The notes: generated from the sequence alone by a model not told the origin. 58,275 nt of DNA from Actinoplanes regularis (GCF_900188005.1 NZ_FZNR01000036.1:1-58275); one strand, 5' to 3'; positions 49,633-58,275 are shown, numbered from the stretch's first letter. Numbers and translations: made by a program.

Positions 49633-50619
49633 TCAGCGGTAGGTCGTGGCGTTGTAGCGGACCCGGTAGAAGCGCGCGCCGCTTTTGCTGTGGTTGCCGG
49701 AGCTGAAGTGGACGGTCTTGCTCCAGTCGCCCTCGCCGCCGCCGGGCACGATCCAGGTGCGTACGCCGTTGGGCATCCGGGTGTATGCCTTGACGTGTGC
49801 CGCGGTGCTGACCTTGGTCATCGAGTCGAAGTGCCAGCCGGTCGGGCCGGCGACGAGCTTCACCCGGCGTACGTAGTAGGACGAGGTGAAGAAGTAGGTG
49901 TCGGCGGCTGTGTAGTCGGGCAGGATGTCGTGGCCGGTCTTCGCGCGTCCGGATCCGTCGCTGAAGGAGCCGCTGAAGGCGAACTTGAGCCGGGTGCTGG
50001 ACCCGCTGCCGGTCACCGTGTATGCCCGGATCTGTCCGTTGCCCACCGCGAGCAGATGGCCGGTGCGGGTCCAGAGCACCCCGTGCGCGCCGGGGAAGCC
50101 GTAGAACTTGACCCGGGTCGTGGACGGCCGGCCGCCGTTGGTGGTGGGGACGAAGAGGCTCAGCCCGCCGCCGCCGGCCGATCCGGTCGCGCCCTTGGAG
50201 GTGGCGACGACGATCGCCCCGTAGCCCTCGATGCGTTCGATGGAGTGCGGGTTGCCGTCGACGTTCGCCTGCCAGACGATGCCGCCGGTGCGTCCGGAGC
50301 TGATCGCGCTCTCGTCGATCATGGCGGCCTTGCCGAGGTAGTCGCCGGCGCCGGAGGCGGTGACCAGCATGACGTTGCCCCATTTGGCCGTGCCGCGTCG
50401 TTTGACGTCGGAGAGGTTGGTCCAGGTGCCGGTGCGGCTGGGGGCTTTCCACAGCACTGAGCCGCCGTTCCACGCGCTGGGGTTGAAGCGCAGGATGCGT
50501 CCGATCGCCTGCTCGGTGGTGATGACGGTGTGGGTCGCCGCCTCGGCCGGGGTTTCGCCGAGTAGGGGCACGGTGAGGGCGGAGCCGGCCAATGCGCCCA
50601 GGAACGTACGTCTATGCAT
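49633..50619 (-). CDS. Tat-exported DUF6528-like beta-propeller protein
   Basis: The 328-residue protein begins with a Tat-type signal (MHRRTFLGALAGSALTVPLLG) and a likely signal-peptidase cut AEAA-THT. The mature part opens TEQAIGRILRFNPSAW and contains SVLWKAPSRTGTW, MLVTASGAGDYLGKAAM, HDILPDYTAADTYFFTSSYYVRRVKL and WIVPGGGEGDWSKTVHFS. The repeated sheets look like a beta-propeller with unknown ligand. ATG 50619 starts the RR signal. Confidence 0.75.
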   Translation of the reverse strand: MHRRTFLGALAGSALTVPLLGETPAEAATHTVITTEQAIGRILRFNPSAWNGGSVLWKAPSRTGTWTNLSDVKRRGTAKWGNVMLVTASGAGDYLGKAAMIDESAISSGRTGGIVWQANVDGNPHSIERIEGYGAIVVATSKGATGSAGGGGLSLFVPTTNGGRPSTTRVKFYGFPGAHGVLWTRTGHLLAVGNGQIRAYTVTGSGSSTRLKFAFSGSFSDGSGRAKTGHDILPDYTAADTYFFTSSYYVRRVKLVAGPTGWHFDSMTKVSTAAHVKAYTRMPNGVRTWIVPGGGEGDWSKTVHFSSGNHSKSGARFYRVRYNATTYR

Positions 50620-50741
50620 TCGGGCACAGTAGAAAATCGGGTCAAGGTTGCGGGCTGGACCCATCCGGGGGCCGGGTGGGGACGAACCCCTGATACCGAG
50701 CCGGGCTGTGGGAGCGGCGGCCGGTCACAGGGGAGGCCGAC

Positions 50742-52436
50742 ATGGGGAAGATCGGGAGGCGGCGGGGGCTTGCCGTCGTCGTGCTGCTGCAGCTTGCCGC
50801 GTTCGCGGTGTCCTACCGGTTCGGGGCGGGGTGGGCGGTGTTCGTGGTGGCGTACCTGCTGGGGTTGCGGTGGGCTGTCGAGCCGGGTAACGCCGGGATG
50901 GTCGGCAGGGCCCGGGCGCGGCTGGTGGGCCTCGGGCGGCCGGAGGGGCCGGCTGGGGTGTGGTTCGCGGTGGGGTTCGCGGCGACCGTGGCGGGGCTGG
51001 CGTTTCTGGTCGCCGTCGGGCTGTGGATGTTTCCGCGGCTCGTGCCTGGTGGGGACTACCGCGCGGTCTTCCTCGGGCTGTTGGCGATTCTGCAGGTGGT
51101 GGTGCTGATCGGGGCGGTTCGGGCCGGGCGGCGGCCGGTGGCGCGGCCCGGGGTCGAGCGGCTGGTCCGGTGGGTGCGTCGGGTCTGGCAGTTGTCGCTG
51201 GTCGGGGCGGTTGCCGGGGTCGGGCTGGTGATCGCGGTCGAGGTTGGGTTGCTGGTCCTGGCCGCCGGGCGGGTCGCTGTGGGTGGGGCGGTGTCGCTGG
51301 CGGTGGTGTTCGCCGCGGGGATGAGTCTGATGGCGTTGCTGCAAAGGGCGGATGCCCCGCCGGCGCGGCAGTTGATTCTCCACATCGTTTTCACCGGGAT
51401 TGTCGCGGGAGGAGCGCTCATCGTGGCTGGGATGATGCTGGGGTTCAGTGCCGGGAACCTGAGTTTGGATGGGGTGACCCGGACGGTCGACGACGCGCAG
51501 GAGCAGCCGGCGGATCTGGTGGGCTTTCTGTTGGAGCGGCCGGGCCTGCTGCTGGTTCTGGTGCTGATTGTGATCGCGGTTCTGTTCGTGCGGCGGATGC
51601 GGGCGGGGCGGAAAGGCGCGGAGAGCGTGTCTGGGCGGGGCGAGGCGGGGTTCGGGGCGCAGGTTGGGCAGCGGCGGCGGGTGGCGGTGGGATCGGCGGG
51701 GGCTGCTTCGGGTCGGCGTGTGGTCGGTACGGCGGAGGTGGTCCCGTCGGTGGCCTATGGGCAGCGGGTGGTGGCGCGGGCTTCGATCGCCGATCCGGGT
51801 CGAGCGGTGGTCGAGGCCGGCGATCGGGTGAGTGGTGAGATCGCGATCGTCGTGGGGGCCGGTGCCGGGGTGGGCCGGGCCATCGCGTTCGGGTTGGCTG
51901 AGGCTGGGTACGGGATTCTTGCGGTGGACGTCGACGGTGACAGTGCCGCGGCGTGTGCGGTTCGGGCGCGTGGGTTCGGGGTGCCGGCTCAGGCGATCCG
52001 GGCTGATCTGCGGGACCCGTTGTATCTGGAGCGGATCGTCGCGCTGGCCGAGGAGTGGGGGCGTACGGGTGTGCTGGTGACCGCGGGTGCCGGCGGTTGG
52101 CCGAGTTTCCGGCCGGGGCGTAGTGCCGAGGTGTGTCTGGGTGATCTGGTCCGGGAGCCGATGCGGCAGCGTGGTGGTGGGGCTGTGGTGAACGTGGTCG
52201 CGGCGGTGTCGGCCGAGGCGCCGGGTTTGATGCGGTTCGCGGCGGAGGCGGCGGGTGCGCGCGATGGCGTACGGCTGATGTGTTTGACGACCGAGCAGCC
52301 GGTCAGGGATCAGGCGGCGGTGGTGACCGCCGTGCTTGATCTGGTCCGGCGCGGTAGCGCCGGTGCGGTCGTGGAGCTCGGCGGTGGTGAGGCGGTCCGG
52401 CGGTTCGCTCGCGGCTATGCGACGCCGCTGATGTAG
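50742..52436 (+). CDS. eight-helix membrane protein fused to a degenerate SDR domain
   Basis: The 564-residue product has an N-terminal membrane half with about eight helices (10-27, 30-44, 72-96, 108-126, 151-174, 181-200, 211-234, 266-284), a linker with GRRVVGTAEVVPSVAYGQRVVA, and a C-terminal short-chain dehydrogenase-like domain (residues 384-564): IAIVVGAGAGVGRAIAFGLAEAGYGILAVDVDGD, then RADLRDPLYLERIVALA. The GAGAGVGRA loop is fit for NAD(P). The catalytic Tyr and Lys of SDRs are missing: RFAAEAAGA at the YxxxK position has Phe and Ala, so it binds but may not reduce. Function unknown. ATG 50742 has GGGGAGG upstream. Confidence 0.7.
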   Translation: MGKIGRRRGLAVVVLLQLAAFAVSYRFGAGWAVFVVAYLLGLRWAVEPGNAGMVGRARARLVGLGRPEGPAGVWFAVGFAATVAGLAFLVAVGLWMFPRLVPGGDYRAVFLGLLAILQVVVLIGAVRAGRRPVARPGVERLVRWVRRVWQLSLVGAVAGVGLVIAVEVGLLVLAAGRVAVGGAVSLAVVFAAGMSLMALLQRADAPPARQLILHIVFTGIVAGGALIVAGMMLGFSAGNLSLDGVTRTVDDAQEQPADLVGFLLERPGLLLVLVLIVIAVLFVRRMRAGRKGAESVSGRGEAGFGAQVGQRRRVAVGSAGAASGRRVVGTAEVVPSVAYGQRVVARASIADPGRAVVEAGDRVSGEIAIVVGAGAGVGRAIAFGLAEAGYGILAVDVDGDSAAACAVRARGFGVPAQAIRADLRDPLYLERIVALAEEWGRTGVLVTAGAGGWPSFRPGRSAEVCLGDLVREPMRQRGGGAVVNVVAAVSAEAPGLMRFAAEAAGARDGVRLMCLTTEQPVRDQAAVVTAVLDLVRRGSAGAVVELGGGEAVRRFARGYATPLM

Positions 52437-53221
52437 CGGACGGTTTGGCTGAGTACGTAGCCGCCGTCGGGGTGGGGCGAGGAGCGCAGGATGTCGGTGA
52501 CGGTCGCGCGTACGGCGGGTCGTTCCGGTTCGGGTACGGCGAGCCACATCGCGCGCTGGCCGGTCGACCAGGAGAACTGTTCCCACTGTTCGATGCCGGC
52601 GAATCTGGTGTCCAGTGGCCGTGCGACGGTGTGGACGTCGGTGTAGCCGGCGGCGGTGAACAGTTGTTCGACGGTGCTGTCCGGGCTGGACGGGCTGAGC
52701 GGACCGGCGGTTCGCGCGTCGCGTAGTTGTGCTGGCAGGTAGGGCAGGAAGACCTCGTCGACGGCCTGCCAGGCGGCTCCGGGTGCTCCGAAGATGGAGA
52801 TCACGCATCGGCCGCCGGTGGTCAGGCGGTCGCGCCAGCGTCGCAGTGCGGCGACGGGGTCGGGCAGGAAGAACAGTACGAGGGATGCGGTGACCGCGTT
52901 GAACAGGCCGAGTTGCGGGTCGGGATCGCGGGCGTCGCCCACCTCGACGCGGATGTTCGGCCAGGGTGCGAAGGCGGCTCGGCTGCGTGCGACCATCTCG
53001 GGCGATATGTCGATCCCGACGGCGGTGTCGACGGTCGGGGCGAGCCGTGCGAGGACGGCGCCGCGGCCGCATCCGAGATCAAGGATGCGTTGGCCCGGTC
53101 CGGGTCGCAGGATTTCGATCAGGCCGTCTGCGATCGGGCCGAAGAAGATCACACCCGTTGTGTCGTACGTCGGGGCGAGGGCGTCGAACATGGCCGCGAT
53201 CCGGGCAACCTCATCGGACAT
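52415..53221 (-). CDS. SAM-dependent methyltransferase
   Basis: The 268-residue enzyme has MFDALAPTYDTTGVIFFGPIADGL, motif I RILDLGCGRGAVLARLAP, GIDISPEMVARSR, and a late VARPLDTRFAGIEQWEQFSWSTGQR. It belongs to a ubiquinone/menaquinone-like or antibiotic-type methyltransferase group. Substrate unknown. Its 3' end overlaps the previous gene by 22 bases (convergent). Start MSDE (53221) is preferred over ATG 53227. Confidence 0.85.
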   Translation of the reverse strand: MSDEVARIAAMFDALAPTYDTTGVIFFGPIADGLIEILRPGPGQRILDLGCGRGAVLARLAPTVDTAVGIDISPEMVARSRAAFAPWPNIRVEVGDARDPDPQLGLFNAVTASLVLFFLPDPVAALRRWRDRLTTGGRCVISIFGAPGAAWQAVDEVFLPYLPAQLRDARTAGPLSPSSPDSTVEQLFTAAGYTDVHTVARPLDTRFAGIEQWEQFSWSTGQRAMWLAVPEPERPAVRATVTDILRSSPHPDGGYVLSQTVRYISGVA

Positions 53222-53277
53222 GTGCACGATTCAACCACCAACTCGGCAAGGTCGGTGTGTGTCGATTCTTTTGTGGT

Positions 53278-54312
53278 TTACGGGCGGACGAGGACCTTCA
53301 GGGCTTCTCGCTGGTCCATGGCCCGGTAGGCGTCGGGGACCTCGTCGAGGCCGACGGTGCGGTCGAAGACCCGGCCGGGTTCGAGTTTGCCGTCGAGGAT
53401 GTCGGGCATGAGTTCGTCGATGTAGTTGCGGACGGGCGCCGGTCCGCCGGTGAGGGTGAGGTTGCGGCCGAAGAGGTTCCAGCCGATGTCGGCGTCGGTG
53501 TACTGGGGTACTCCGACCCGGCTGATCGTGCCGCCTGCTCGGATGACGCCGAGTGCCTGTTGGTAGGCGGGCATGTGACCGACGCACTCGAGTACGGTGT
53601 GGGTGCCGTCGCCGTGGGTCAGGTCGCGGACCTTTTCGATGCCTTCGGTGCCGCGTTCGGCGACGATGTCGGTGGCGCCGAATTCGCGGCCGAGGTCGGT
53701 GCGGTCCTTGTGCCGGCCCATCAGGATGATCTGTTCGGCGCCGAGGCGTTTGGCGGCCATCACCGCGAGGAGTCCGACCGCGCCGTCGCCGATGACCGTG
53801 ACGGTGGTGCGGGTGTCGACTCCGGCTCGGACGGCGCAGTGGTGGCCGGTGCCGTACACGTCGGAGAGGGTCAGCAGGGATGGCAGCAGTGCGGAGTCGG
53901 CGGCGACGGGGAGCTTGACCAGTGTGCCGTCGGCGAGTGGGACGCGGACCGCTTCGGCTTGGCCGCCGCCGACGCCGGGGGCGTTCCAGAAGCCGCCGTT
54001 GCGGCAGGAGGTCTGCAGGCCCTCGCGGCAGAAGTCGCAGGTGTTGTCCTGCCAGGCGAACGAGGCTACGACCAGGTCGCCGGGTTTCACGGTGGTCACG
54101 TCGTTGCCGGTTTCTTCGACGAGGCCGAGGAATTCGTGGCCCATCGACGAGCCGTGTTCGGAGACGGGCATGCGGTGGTACGGGTGTAGGTCGCTGCCGC
54201 AGACGCAGGCTCGCACGATCCGGACGAGGGCGTCGGTGGGCTGTTGCAGGGCCGGGTCGGGTACGTCGATCACGCGTACGTCTCCGGCGCTGAACATGTA
54301 GGTGGCACGCAT
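53278..54312 (-). CDS. zinc-dependent alcohol dehydrogenase
   Basis: The 344-residue medium-chain enzyme has catalytic zinc Cys in CVCGSDLHPY, His in GHEFLG, structural-zinc-like Cys in DNTCDFCREGLQTSC, and the nucleotide loop VTVIGDGAVGLLAVMAAKRLGA. It reduces aldehydes or oxidises alcohols with NAD(P). The run CDFCREGLQTSC keeps three of the usual four Cys plus an additional one. Start ATG 54312. Confidence 0.9.
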   Translation of the reverse strand: MRATYMFSAGDVRVIDVPDPALQQPTDALVRIVRACVCGSDLHPYHRMPVSEHGSSMGHEFLGLVEETGNDVTTVKPGDLVVASFAWQDNTCDFCREGLQTSCRNGGFWNAPGVGGGQAEAVRVPLADGTLVKLPVAADSALLPSLLTLSDVYGTGHHCAVRAGVDTRTTVTVIGDGAVGLLAVMAAKRLGAEQIILMGRHKDRTDLGREFGATDIVAERGTEGIEKVRDLTHGDGTHTVLECVGHMPAYQQALGVIRAGGTISRVGVPQYTDADIGWNLFGRNLTLTGGPAPVRNYIDELMPDILDGKLEPGRVFDRTVGLDEVPDAYRAMDQREALKVLVRP

Positions 54313-54572
54313 CAGGAGTCTCGCTTTCCTGCTCGATGTCCCTTCCGTTGCGGCCGCCTCCGGCGGCCCTTGACTGTCGGTTACCCCGATGGGCCGACAG
54401 TAGGCGGCTGGGGTTACAGCCGGATCAGGTCGGCGATCGTCTCGGGCAGGCCGGGTGAGGTGAGAGCGTGGCTGATAGAGGTTTTCTGCCGCTGTCGGTC
54501 GTCGAACTGGTGGCGGTGGTGGACGAGGCGGCGTGACGCGTTTTGTCGTACCCCTGTTCTAGGGTTCCCGGC

Positions 54573-54992
54573 ATGGTCGACGTGGAGGTGCGCAGCCGGG
54601 TGACCGGCACGTCCGAGGGCCTGCCGCCGGTGCTGGTGCGCCTGGTGGGGGAGAGCACGACCGCGCGGGAGTTGATCCGTCGCGCGGTCGAGGAGCAGAT
54701 CAGGCTTGCCGGGGCCGACGCGTCCCGCTGCCGGCGGGCTCTTGACCGGCAGTTCCTGTCCGATGACGATCTGCGTGTCCAGGCCGGGACCGGTGTGATC
54801 CGCATGCCGTCCCGGCCGGTCCGCCCACCCGTTGTCGAGGAGGAGGTCGCGCGGGCGCATCGGGCGTTCAGTCGCGGCACGTTCGTCATGTTCAACGGGG
54901 GTCGTCAGGTCGGCGGGCTGGACGAGCCGATCACCGTTCGGCTCGGCGAGCCTGTGGTGTTCCTGCGTCTGGTCGCTCTGGTGGGTGGCTGA
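54573..54992 (+). CDS. ubiquitin/MoaD-like beta-grasp protein ending in Gly-Gly
   Basis: This 139-residue protein shows a beta-grasp pattern: strand VEVRSRVTG, strand LPPVLVRLVG, helix TARELIRRAVEEQIRLAG, an insert, then strand FVMFNGGRQVGG, LDEPITVRLGEPVVFLRLVALVGG. The last residues are Gly-Gly, with no tail after. MoaD/ThiS proteins end in the same way after a strand such as VAFLPPVAGG, so the GG could be adenylated and thiocarboxylated or conjugated. The next gene (DUF4132) overlaps by TGATG, making a two-gene unit. ATG 54573 is chosen because the first strand starts there. No E1, E2 or JAB gene is in the window. Confidence 0.6.
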   Translation: MVDVEVRSRVTGTSEGLPPVLVRLVGESTTARELIRRAVEEQIRLAGADASRCRRALDRQFLSDDDLRVQAGTGVIRMPSRPVRPPVVEEEVARAHRAFSRGTFVMFNGGRQVGGLDEPITVRLGEPVVFLRLVALVGG

Positions 54993-57370
54993 TGGCCGAC
55001 CCGATCGACTTCGTTCCGGAGTCCTGTGTCGAGGGTGTCCGGCGGGGGCGCGAGGTCCTGCTGGAGTTGCTGGAGCGGGCTCGGGCCGCAGCCCTGGTCG
55101 ACCTGGTTCCGCTCGCTGACGAGATCCGGCTCCGGATGAGACAGGGTGAGCGGGAGGCCGGTGGGCACCTGGGCTCGTGTTCGCTGGACATTGTCGCGGC
55201 CATCGACGCGGTCTATGACGACGCGTTTCCGGTGCGGGATCCGGCCGAGGTCGCCGGGCTGCTGGACGTTCCGTGGGCGAGCGCGTCGCGCCGGGTTCTG
55301 TTGCGCACGGCGGTCGGCTCGCATCTGCTGCTGGACGAGGTGACGCGGCAGGCGCTCGGATCCCGTGACCTCCGGTTGTTGCGGATCGTGCTGCACACTC
55401 CGTTCGGTCATCAACCGCGGCACCTCGTCGCCCGGATCCTGGACGAGTTGCATGCCGTGGGTGCGCTGGACGCGGCGGCGGTGGCGCGGGCCTTCACCTC
55501 GGATCGGTACGTGTGGCGTGACATCGCCGGGCTGGCCTGCGCGGACGTGGTGCGCGACCATGTCGACGCGATGGTCTGGCGTTTGATCGGCATTCCCCCA
55601 GCCGGCCCTACGCCGGGGCTGGCGGCTTTTCCCGACGCTCCCGCGCCTCGTGGTCTGAGGTTCGTCCGGGCCGCTCTGGACTGGACCGGTGACCCGGAGG
55701 ACGCCGGTTATCTCGGGGCGTCCGAGCTGACCTGCGCCGAGCAGCGCGAGCTGGTGTCCCTGCTGCGCGAGCGGCCCGACGCCGATCGTGAACGGGTCTG
55801 GCAGTGGCGGGTCAGGGCCGGCGACGACGTGGCCATGCTGCCCCTGTTCGACGCCGGCGTGCGGGCGGTCGGCCCGGACGTCGCCCGGCGACTGCTGAAG
55901 CGGCAACCCCACGAGCTGGTGTCGGCGGTTCTCGGCGACAACCGGGGTGCCGTGCTGAAACGGGTGAAGAACAACGCGCTGCAGGGTATCGCCGCGTTCG
56001 GGATGCTGCCGCTCGCGCCGGAGGAGACCGTTCTGGACCGCTATCTGGCGTTGCGGGAGGTCGCGAAGCGGGGCGCCGCCCTCGGGCCGAACCGTCGTCT
56101 TTCGCATGCCGCGGCCGTCGACATCGCCCTCGACCATCTCGCTCAGGTGACCGGGGCAGCGGACGCGAGCCGCTTGGAGTGGGACTGTGAGGCCCGGATC
56201 GCGGCCGAGGCGCCGACCTCGGCCGACGTCGGTGGCTACCGGGTCGAGCTGCGCTTCGACGGGGCCGAGCCGCTGCTGGCGGTGAGCCGGGCAGGCAAGG
56301 CGCTGAGGTCGGTGCCGGCCGTGGTCCGGGCCGACGCGTCCTACAAGGAGCTGCGCGAAGATCAGGAGCGGCTGCGGGAGCAGGCCCGGCGGATGCGGAC
56401 CGGCCTCGTCGAGCGGCTGGTCGCGACCGCGGCGACGCTCACCCCGGACGAGCTGGGCCGTCTGCGGTCGCTGCCGGCCGGCGCGGCCATGCTGCCCGGC
56501 CTGATCTGGCGTGACCAGGCCGGCACGGTCGGCCTGCTCGACGAGGTCGACACCTCCGGCCCGGTCACCGCCGTGCACCCGTTCGACCTGCTGTCGGCCG
56601 GGGAACTGGCCCGCTGGCAGGAGGAGATCGTGCGTCGCCGGGTGCGGCAGCCGGTCAGGCAGGTGTTCCGTGAGCTGTATGTGCTGACCCCCGCCGAACG
56701 TGAGTCGGTCGACGTGTCGCAGCGGTTCGCCGGGCAGACCGTGACCGGCCGGGTCGCCGCCCGGTTGCTGTCCGGCCGGGGCTGGAGCACCGGCCACGAG
56801 TACGGGGAGCATCAGGCCACCCGCTCGGCCGGTGACGGGCTGACCGCGGCGCTGAGCGCTGACCTGCACGGCTATTGGGGTATGGGTGAGGTGCTGATCG
56901 GCGGCCTGCGGTTCCTGCGCGACCGGCGCCCGATCCCGCTGACCGAGGTGCCGCCGGTGGCGTTCTCCGAGGTCATGCGTGACCTGGACCTGGCCGTCTC
57001 GGTCGCCGGCACTACGGGCGAGCGCTGGGGGTCAGCGTCGCAGGCGGAGAGCCGGGCCCGGGTGCTGGCCGCCCTGATCACCGACCTGGGTCTGACCCGG
57101 GTCACCGTCGACGGGACGGCCGCCGTGGTCCGCGGTAGCCGCGCCACCTACCGGGTGCACCTGACCAGCGGCAGCATCCACGTCGAACCGGCCGGTTACC
57201 TGTGTGTCGTGCCGGCCGGTTTCGGGGCGACCGCTCACCACCGGTTGTTCCTACCGTTCGCCGACGAGGACCGGATGACCAGCGTGATCCTGAGCAAGGT
57301 CCTGCTGCTGTCCGAGGATGACCGGATCACCGACCCTTCGATCCTGCAGCAGCTGACCGCCCTGACGTGA
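54992..57370 (+). CDS. DUF4132-family protein
   Basis: The 792-residue protein is large and mostly helical at the N-terminus, with HEAT-like stretches (RLLRIVLHTPFGHQPRHLVARIL). The C-terminal third carries the DUF4132 hallmarks: VRQPVRQVFRELYVLTPAE, RFAGQTV, GGLRFLRDRRPIPLTEVPPV, FSEVMRDLDLAVSVAGTT, LITDLGLTRVTVDGTAAVVRG, TYRVHLTSGSIHVEPAGYLCVVPAG and LSKVLLLSEDDRITDPSIL. Role unknown; related genes occur with MoxR-vWA or WGR-containing loci. Coupled to the Gly-Gly protein by one shared base. Confidence 0.8.
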   Translation: MADPIDFVPESCVEGVRRGREVLLELLERARAAALVDLVPLADEIRLRMRQGEREAGGHLGSCSLDIVAAIDAVYDDAFPVRDPAEVAGLLDVPWASASRRVLLRTAVGSHLLLDEVTRQALGSRDLRLLRIVLHTPFGHQPRHLVARILDELHAVGALDAAAVARAFTSDRYVWRDIAGLACADVVRDHVDAMVWRLIGIPPAGPTPGLAAFPDAPAPRGLRFVRAALDWTGDPEDAGYLGASELTCAEQRELVSLLRERPDADRERVWQWRVRAGDDVAMLPLFDAGVRAVGPDVARRLLKRQPHELVSAVLGDNRGAVLKRVKNNALQGIAAFGMLPLAPEETVLDRYLALREVAKRGAALGPNRRLSHAAAVDIALDHLAQVTGAADASRLEWDCEARIAAEAPTSADVGGYRVELRFDGAEPLLAVSRAGKALRSVPAVVRADASYKELREDQERLREQARRMRTGLVERLVATAATLTPDELGRLRSLPAGAAMLPGLIWRDQAGTVGLLDEVDTSGPVTAVHPFDLLSAGELARWQEEIVRRRVRQPVRQVFRELYVLTPAERESVDVSQRFAGQTVTGRVAARLLSGRGWSTGHEYGEHQATRSAGDGLTAALSADLHGYWGMGEVLIGGLRFLRDRRPIPLTEVPPVAFSEVMRDLDLAVSVAGTTGERWGSASQAESRARVLAALITDLGLTRVTVDGTAAVVRGSRATYRVHLTSGSIHVEPAGYLCVVPAGFGATAHHRLFLPFADEDRMTSVILSKVLLLSEDDRITDPSILQQLTALT

Positions 57371-57398
57371 CGATTGGCGGACCTGTCCGTCGCCGGGC

Positions 57399-57944
57399 TC
57401 AGCGTCCGCCGAGCCCTTGCGTGCCGGCGTGGCCGGGCGACAGGGTGATCGGCCCGACCCATCCTCGGACGACGGCGCGGATCTGACTGCGTCGGGGCTG
57501 GGAAGGATGGACATCGTGGCCCTGTGCCCAGTTGTCCAGCAGGCCCCGCGTCGTCTCCAAGGCGGTGGTCACCATCGTGTGGGCGCGCTGCTGATCGTCC
57601 CAGGTGTGCCAGAGCGCCCAGCCCTCAGCCCGGGGATCGACACCGAGTCGGGCGCAGCCGACCCGATAGCTGTCCTGCCGGCTCTGCGTTTCGCCCGGTT
57701 CGAACAGGGCGGCGCCACCGAGGGGAAGCGTTCGCCGGTCCGGTTCGACGCAGCCGTCGCCCTCGAAGTGACGGTGTCGAAGGAGACGCGCCAGTTCGTT
57801 GACCGAGCGTTGCATCGCGGTGGCATCGGCCGGGTCGGTGCCGTACGTCTGCCAGCCCTCCTTCTGGGCTGCGGCGACCACGTCGCGAGCGAGCAACTCG
57901 ATCTGCCTCAGGTAGTCCTGCTCGTTCAGTTCTGGCTCCGGCAC
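57399..57944 (-). CDS. uncharacterised protein
   Basis: The 181-residue protein has a helical N-terminus (LNEQDYLRQIELLARDVVAAAQKEGW) and a central GWALWHTWDDQQRAHTMVTTAL; no family recognised. Base use fits a real gene. ATG 57944. It faces the DUF4132 gene with 28 bases between stops. Confidence 0.5.
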   Translation of the reverse strand: MPEPELNEQDYLRQIELLARDVVAAAQKEGWQTYGTDPADATAMQRSVNELARLLRHRHFEGDGCVEPDRRTLPLGGAALFEPGETQSRQDSYRVGCARLGVDPRAEGWALWHTWDDQQRAHTMVTTALETTRGLLDNWAQGHDVHPSQPRRSQIRAVVRGWVGPITLSPGHAGTQGLGGR

Positions 57945-58275
57945 CGGGACAGTGTGGCCGTCAGCCTTGCGTAGATCAACGCCAGACGTACATGGTCACG
58001 GGCAGCGGTCGTGCTACCAGTAGCTAAGTAGCCGAGGAAAGTGCACAACGCTGATGTCGATGACAGCTGGCGAGTCATCATCGCGCGAATACCACTATCG
58101 GTTCCGCGCAGGCTCCTATGGCTAGCAGATTTGTTTGGCCAACTCACGGGTACGAGGGGAAGCCGATGTAGTCGAACAGGTGAGTTTCCCCCGCTTTGAT
58201 GGAGCAGTTTTCCCTGCTACCGGCTGGTGGCAGGGGTAGCCAAGGCAGGCTTGGGCTGCTCGTCCTGGTGTCGAT
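57945..58275. other. end of window, nothing identified
   Basis: About 330 bases with somewhat lower GC and no supported gene. A minus-strand frame of 73 codons (57926-58147) overlaps the start of the previous gene and has no ribosome binding site or coding bias. Confidence 0.4.

Noticed and set aside
50319..53072. 917-codon minus-strand ORF antisense to the membrane/SDR gene
   Set aside because: Arg/Pro-rich composition typical of antisense frames; no domain.
57926..58147. 73-codon minus-strand ORF at the window end
   Set aside because: Overlaps the start of 57399-57944 and has no ribosome binding site.

Overview
The window is high-GC DNA from an actinomycete, most likely a Micromonosporaceae-type (Actinoplanes-like) soil genome. 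The evidence is strong G/C third-position bias, GTG and TTG starts, frequent ATGA/GTGA overlaps, many TetR/PadR/ECF regulators, a CbtAB cobalt system and an orphan mycosin. No rRNA, tRNA or CRISPR array was recognised. I read everything by eye; family names rest on recognised motifs, not on searches.

Layout. 0-4.7 kb is a graveyard of mobile DNA: a broken IS3 transposase inserted in a tyrosine-recombinase gene, a truncated istA and a frameshifted istB (IS21), interleaved with two intact accessory genes on the minus strand (DUF6000 and SUFU, families common in toxin-immunity neighbourhoods). 4.8-14.4 kb is housekeeping-like: PadR plus two DUF1048 genes; cbtBA behind a cobalamin riboswitch; a membrane-anchored mycosin; a three-gene PEP-synthase-like operon; pnuC-nadR for NAD salvage; a TIGR03086 protein; a CPA1 Na+/H+ antiporter. 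14.4-17.8 kb is a reactive-sulfur island (CstR-type sensor, persulfide dioxygenase-rhodanese, rhodanese-membrane protein, a tiny Trp/Pro repeat protein, TauE/SafE exporter) with two CstR-like palindromes. A 64-bp tandem repeat follows. 19.2-20.4 kb is a trpD preceded by a Trp-Trp leader peptide and a complete attenuator.

21-43.4 kb carries drug and stress functions: MFS exporter, DoxX, aldo/keto reductase, two-component system, short-chain Z-isoprenyl transferase, two flavin monooxygenases (one rifampin-monooxygenase-like), a serine hydrolase, a PadR-controlled signal peptidase, and an ECF sigma factor paired with an Asp-box (beta-propeller) membrane protein. 43.4-47.6 kb is a second mobile-element graveyard (IS ends, remnants of an integrative element, an IS5-type transposase). 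47.6-58.3 kb holds a HAD phosphatase, a Tat-exported protein, a membrane protein fused to a degenerate SDR domain, a methyltransferase, an alcohol dehydrogenase and, at the end, the most unusual pair: a small ubiquitin/MoaD-like protein ending in Gly-Gly, translationally coupled to a large DUF4132-family protein.

Main candidates for undescribed biology are the Gly-Gly beta-grasp protein plus DUF4132 pair (54573-57370), the membrane/pseudo-SDR fusion (50742-52436), the PadR/signal-peptidase operon (38065-39089), the Trp/Pro repeat protein of the persulfide island (16811-17026) and the 64-bp repeat array (17851-18112).
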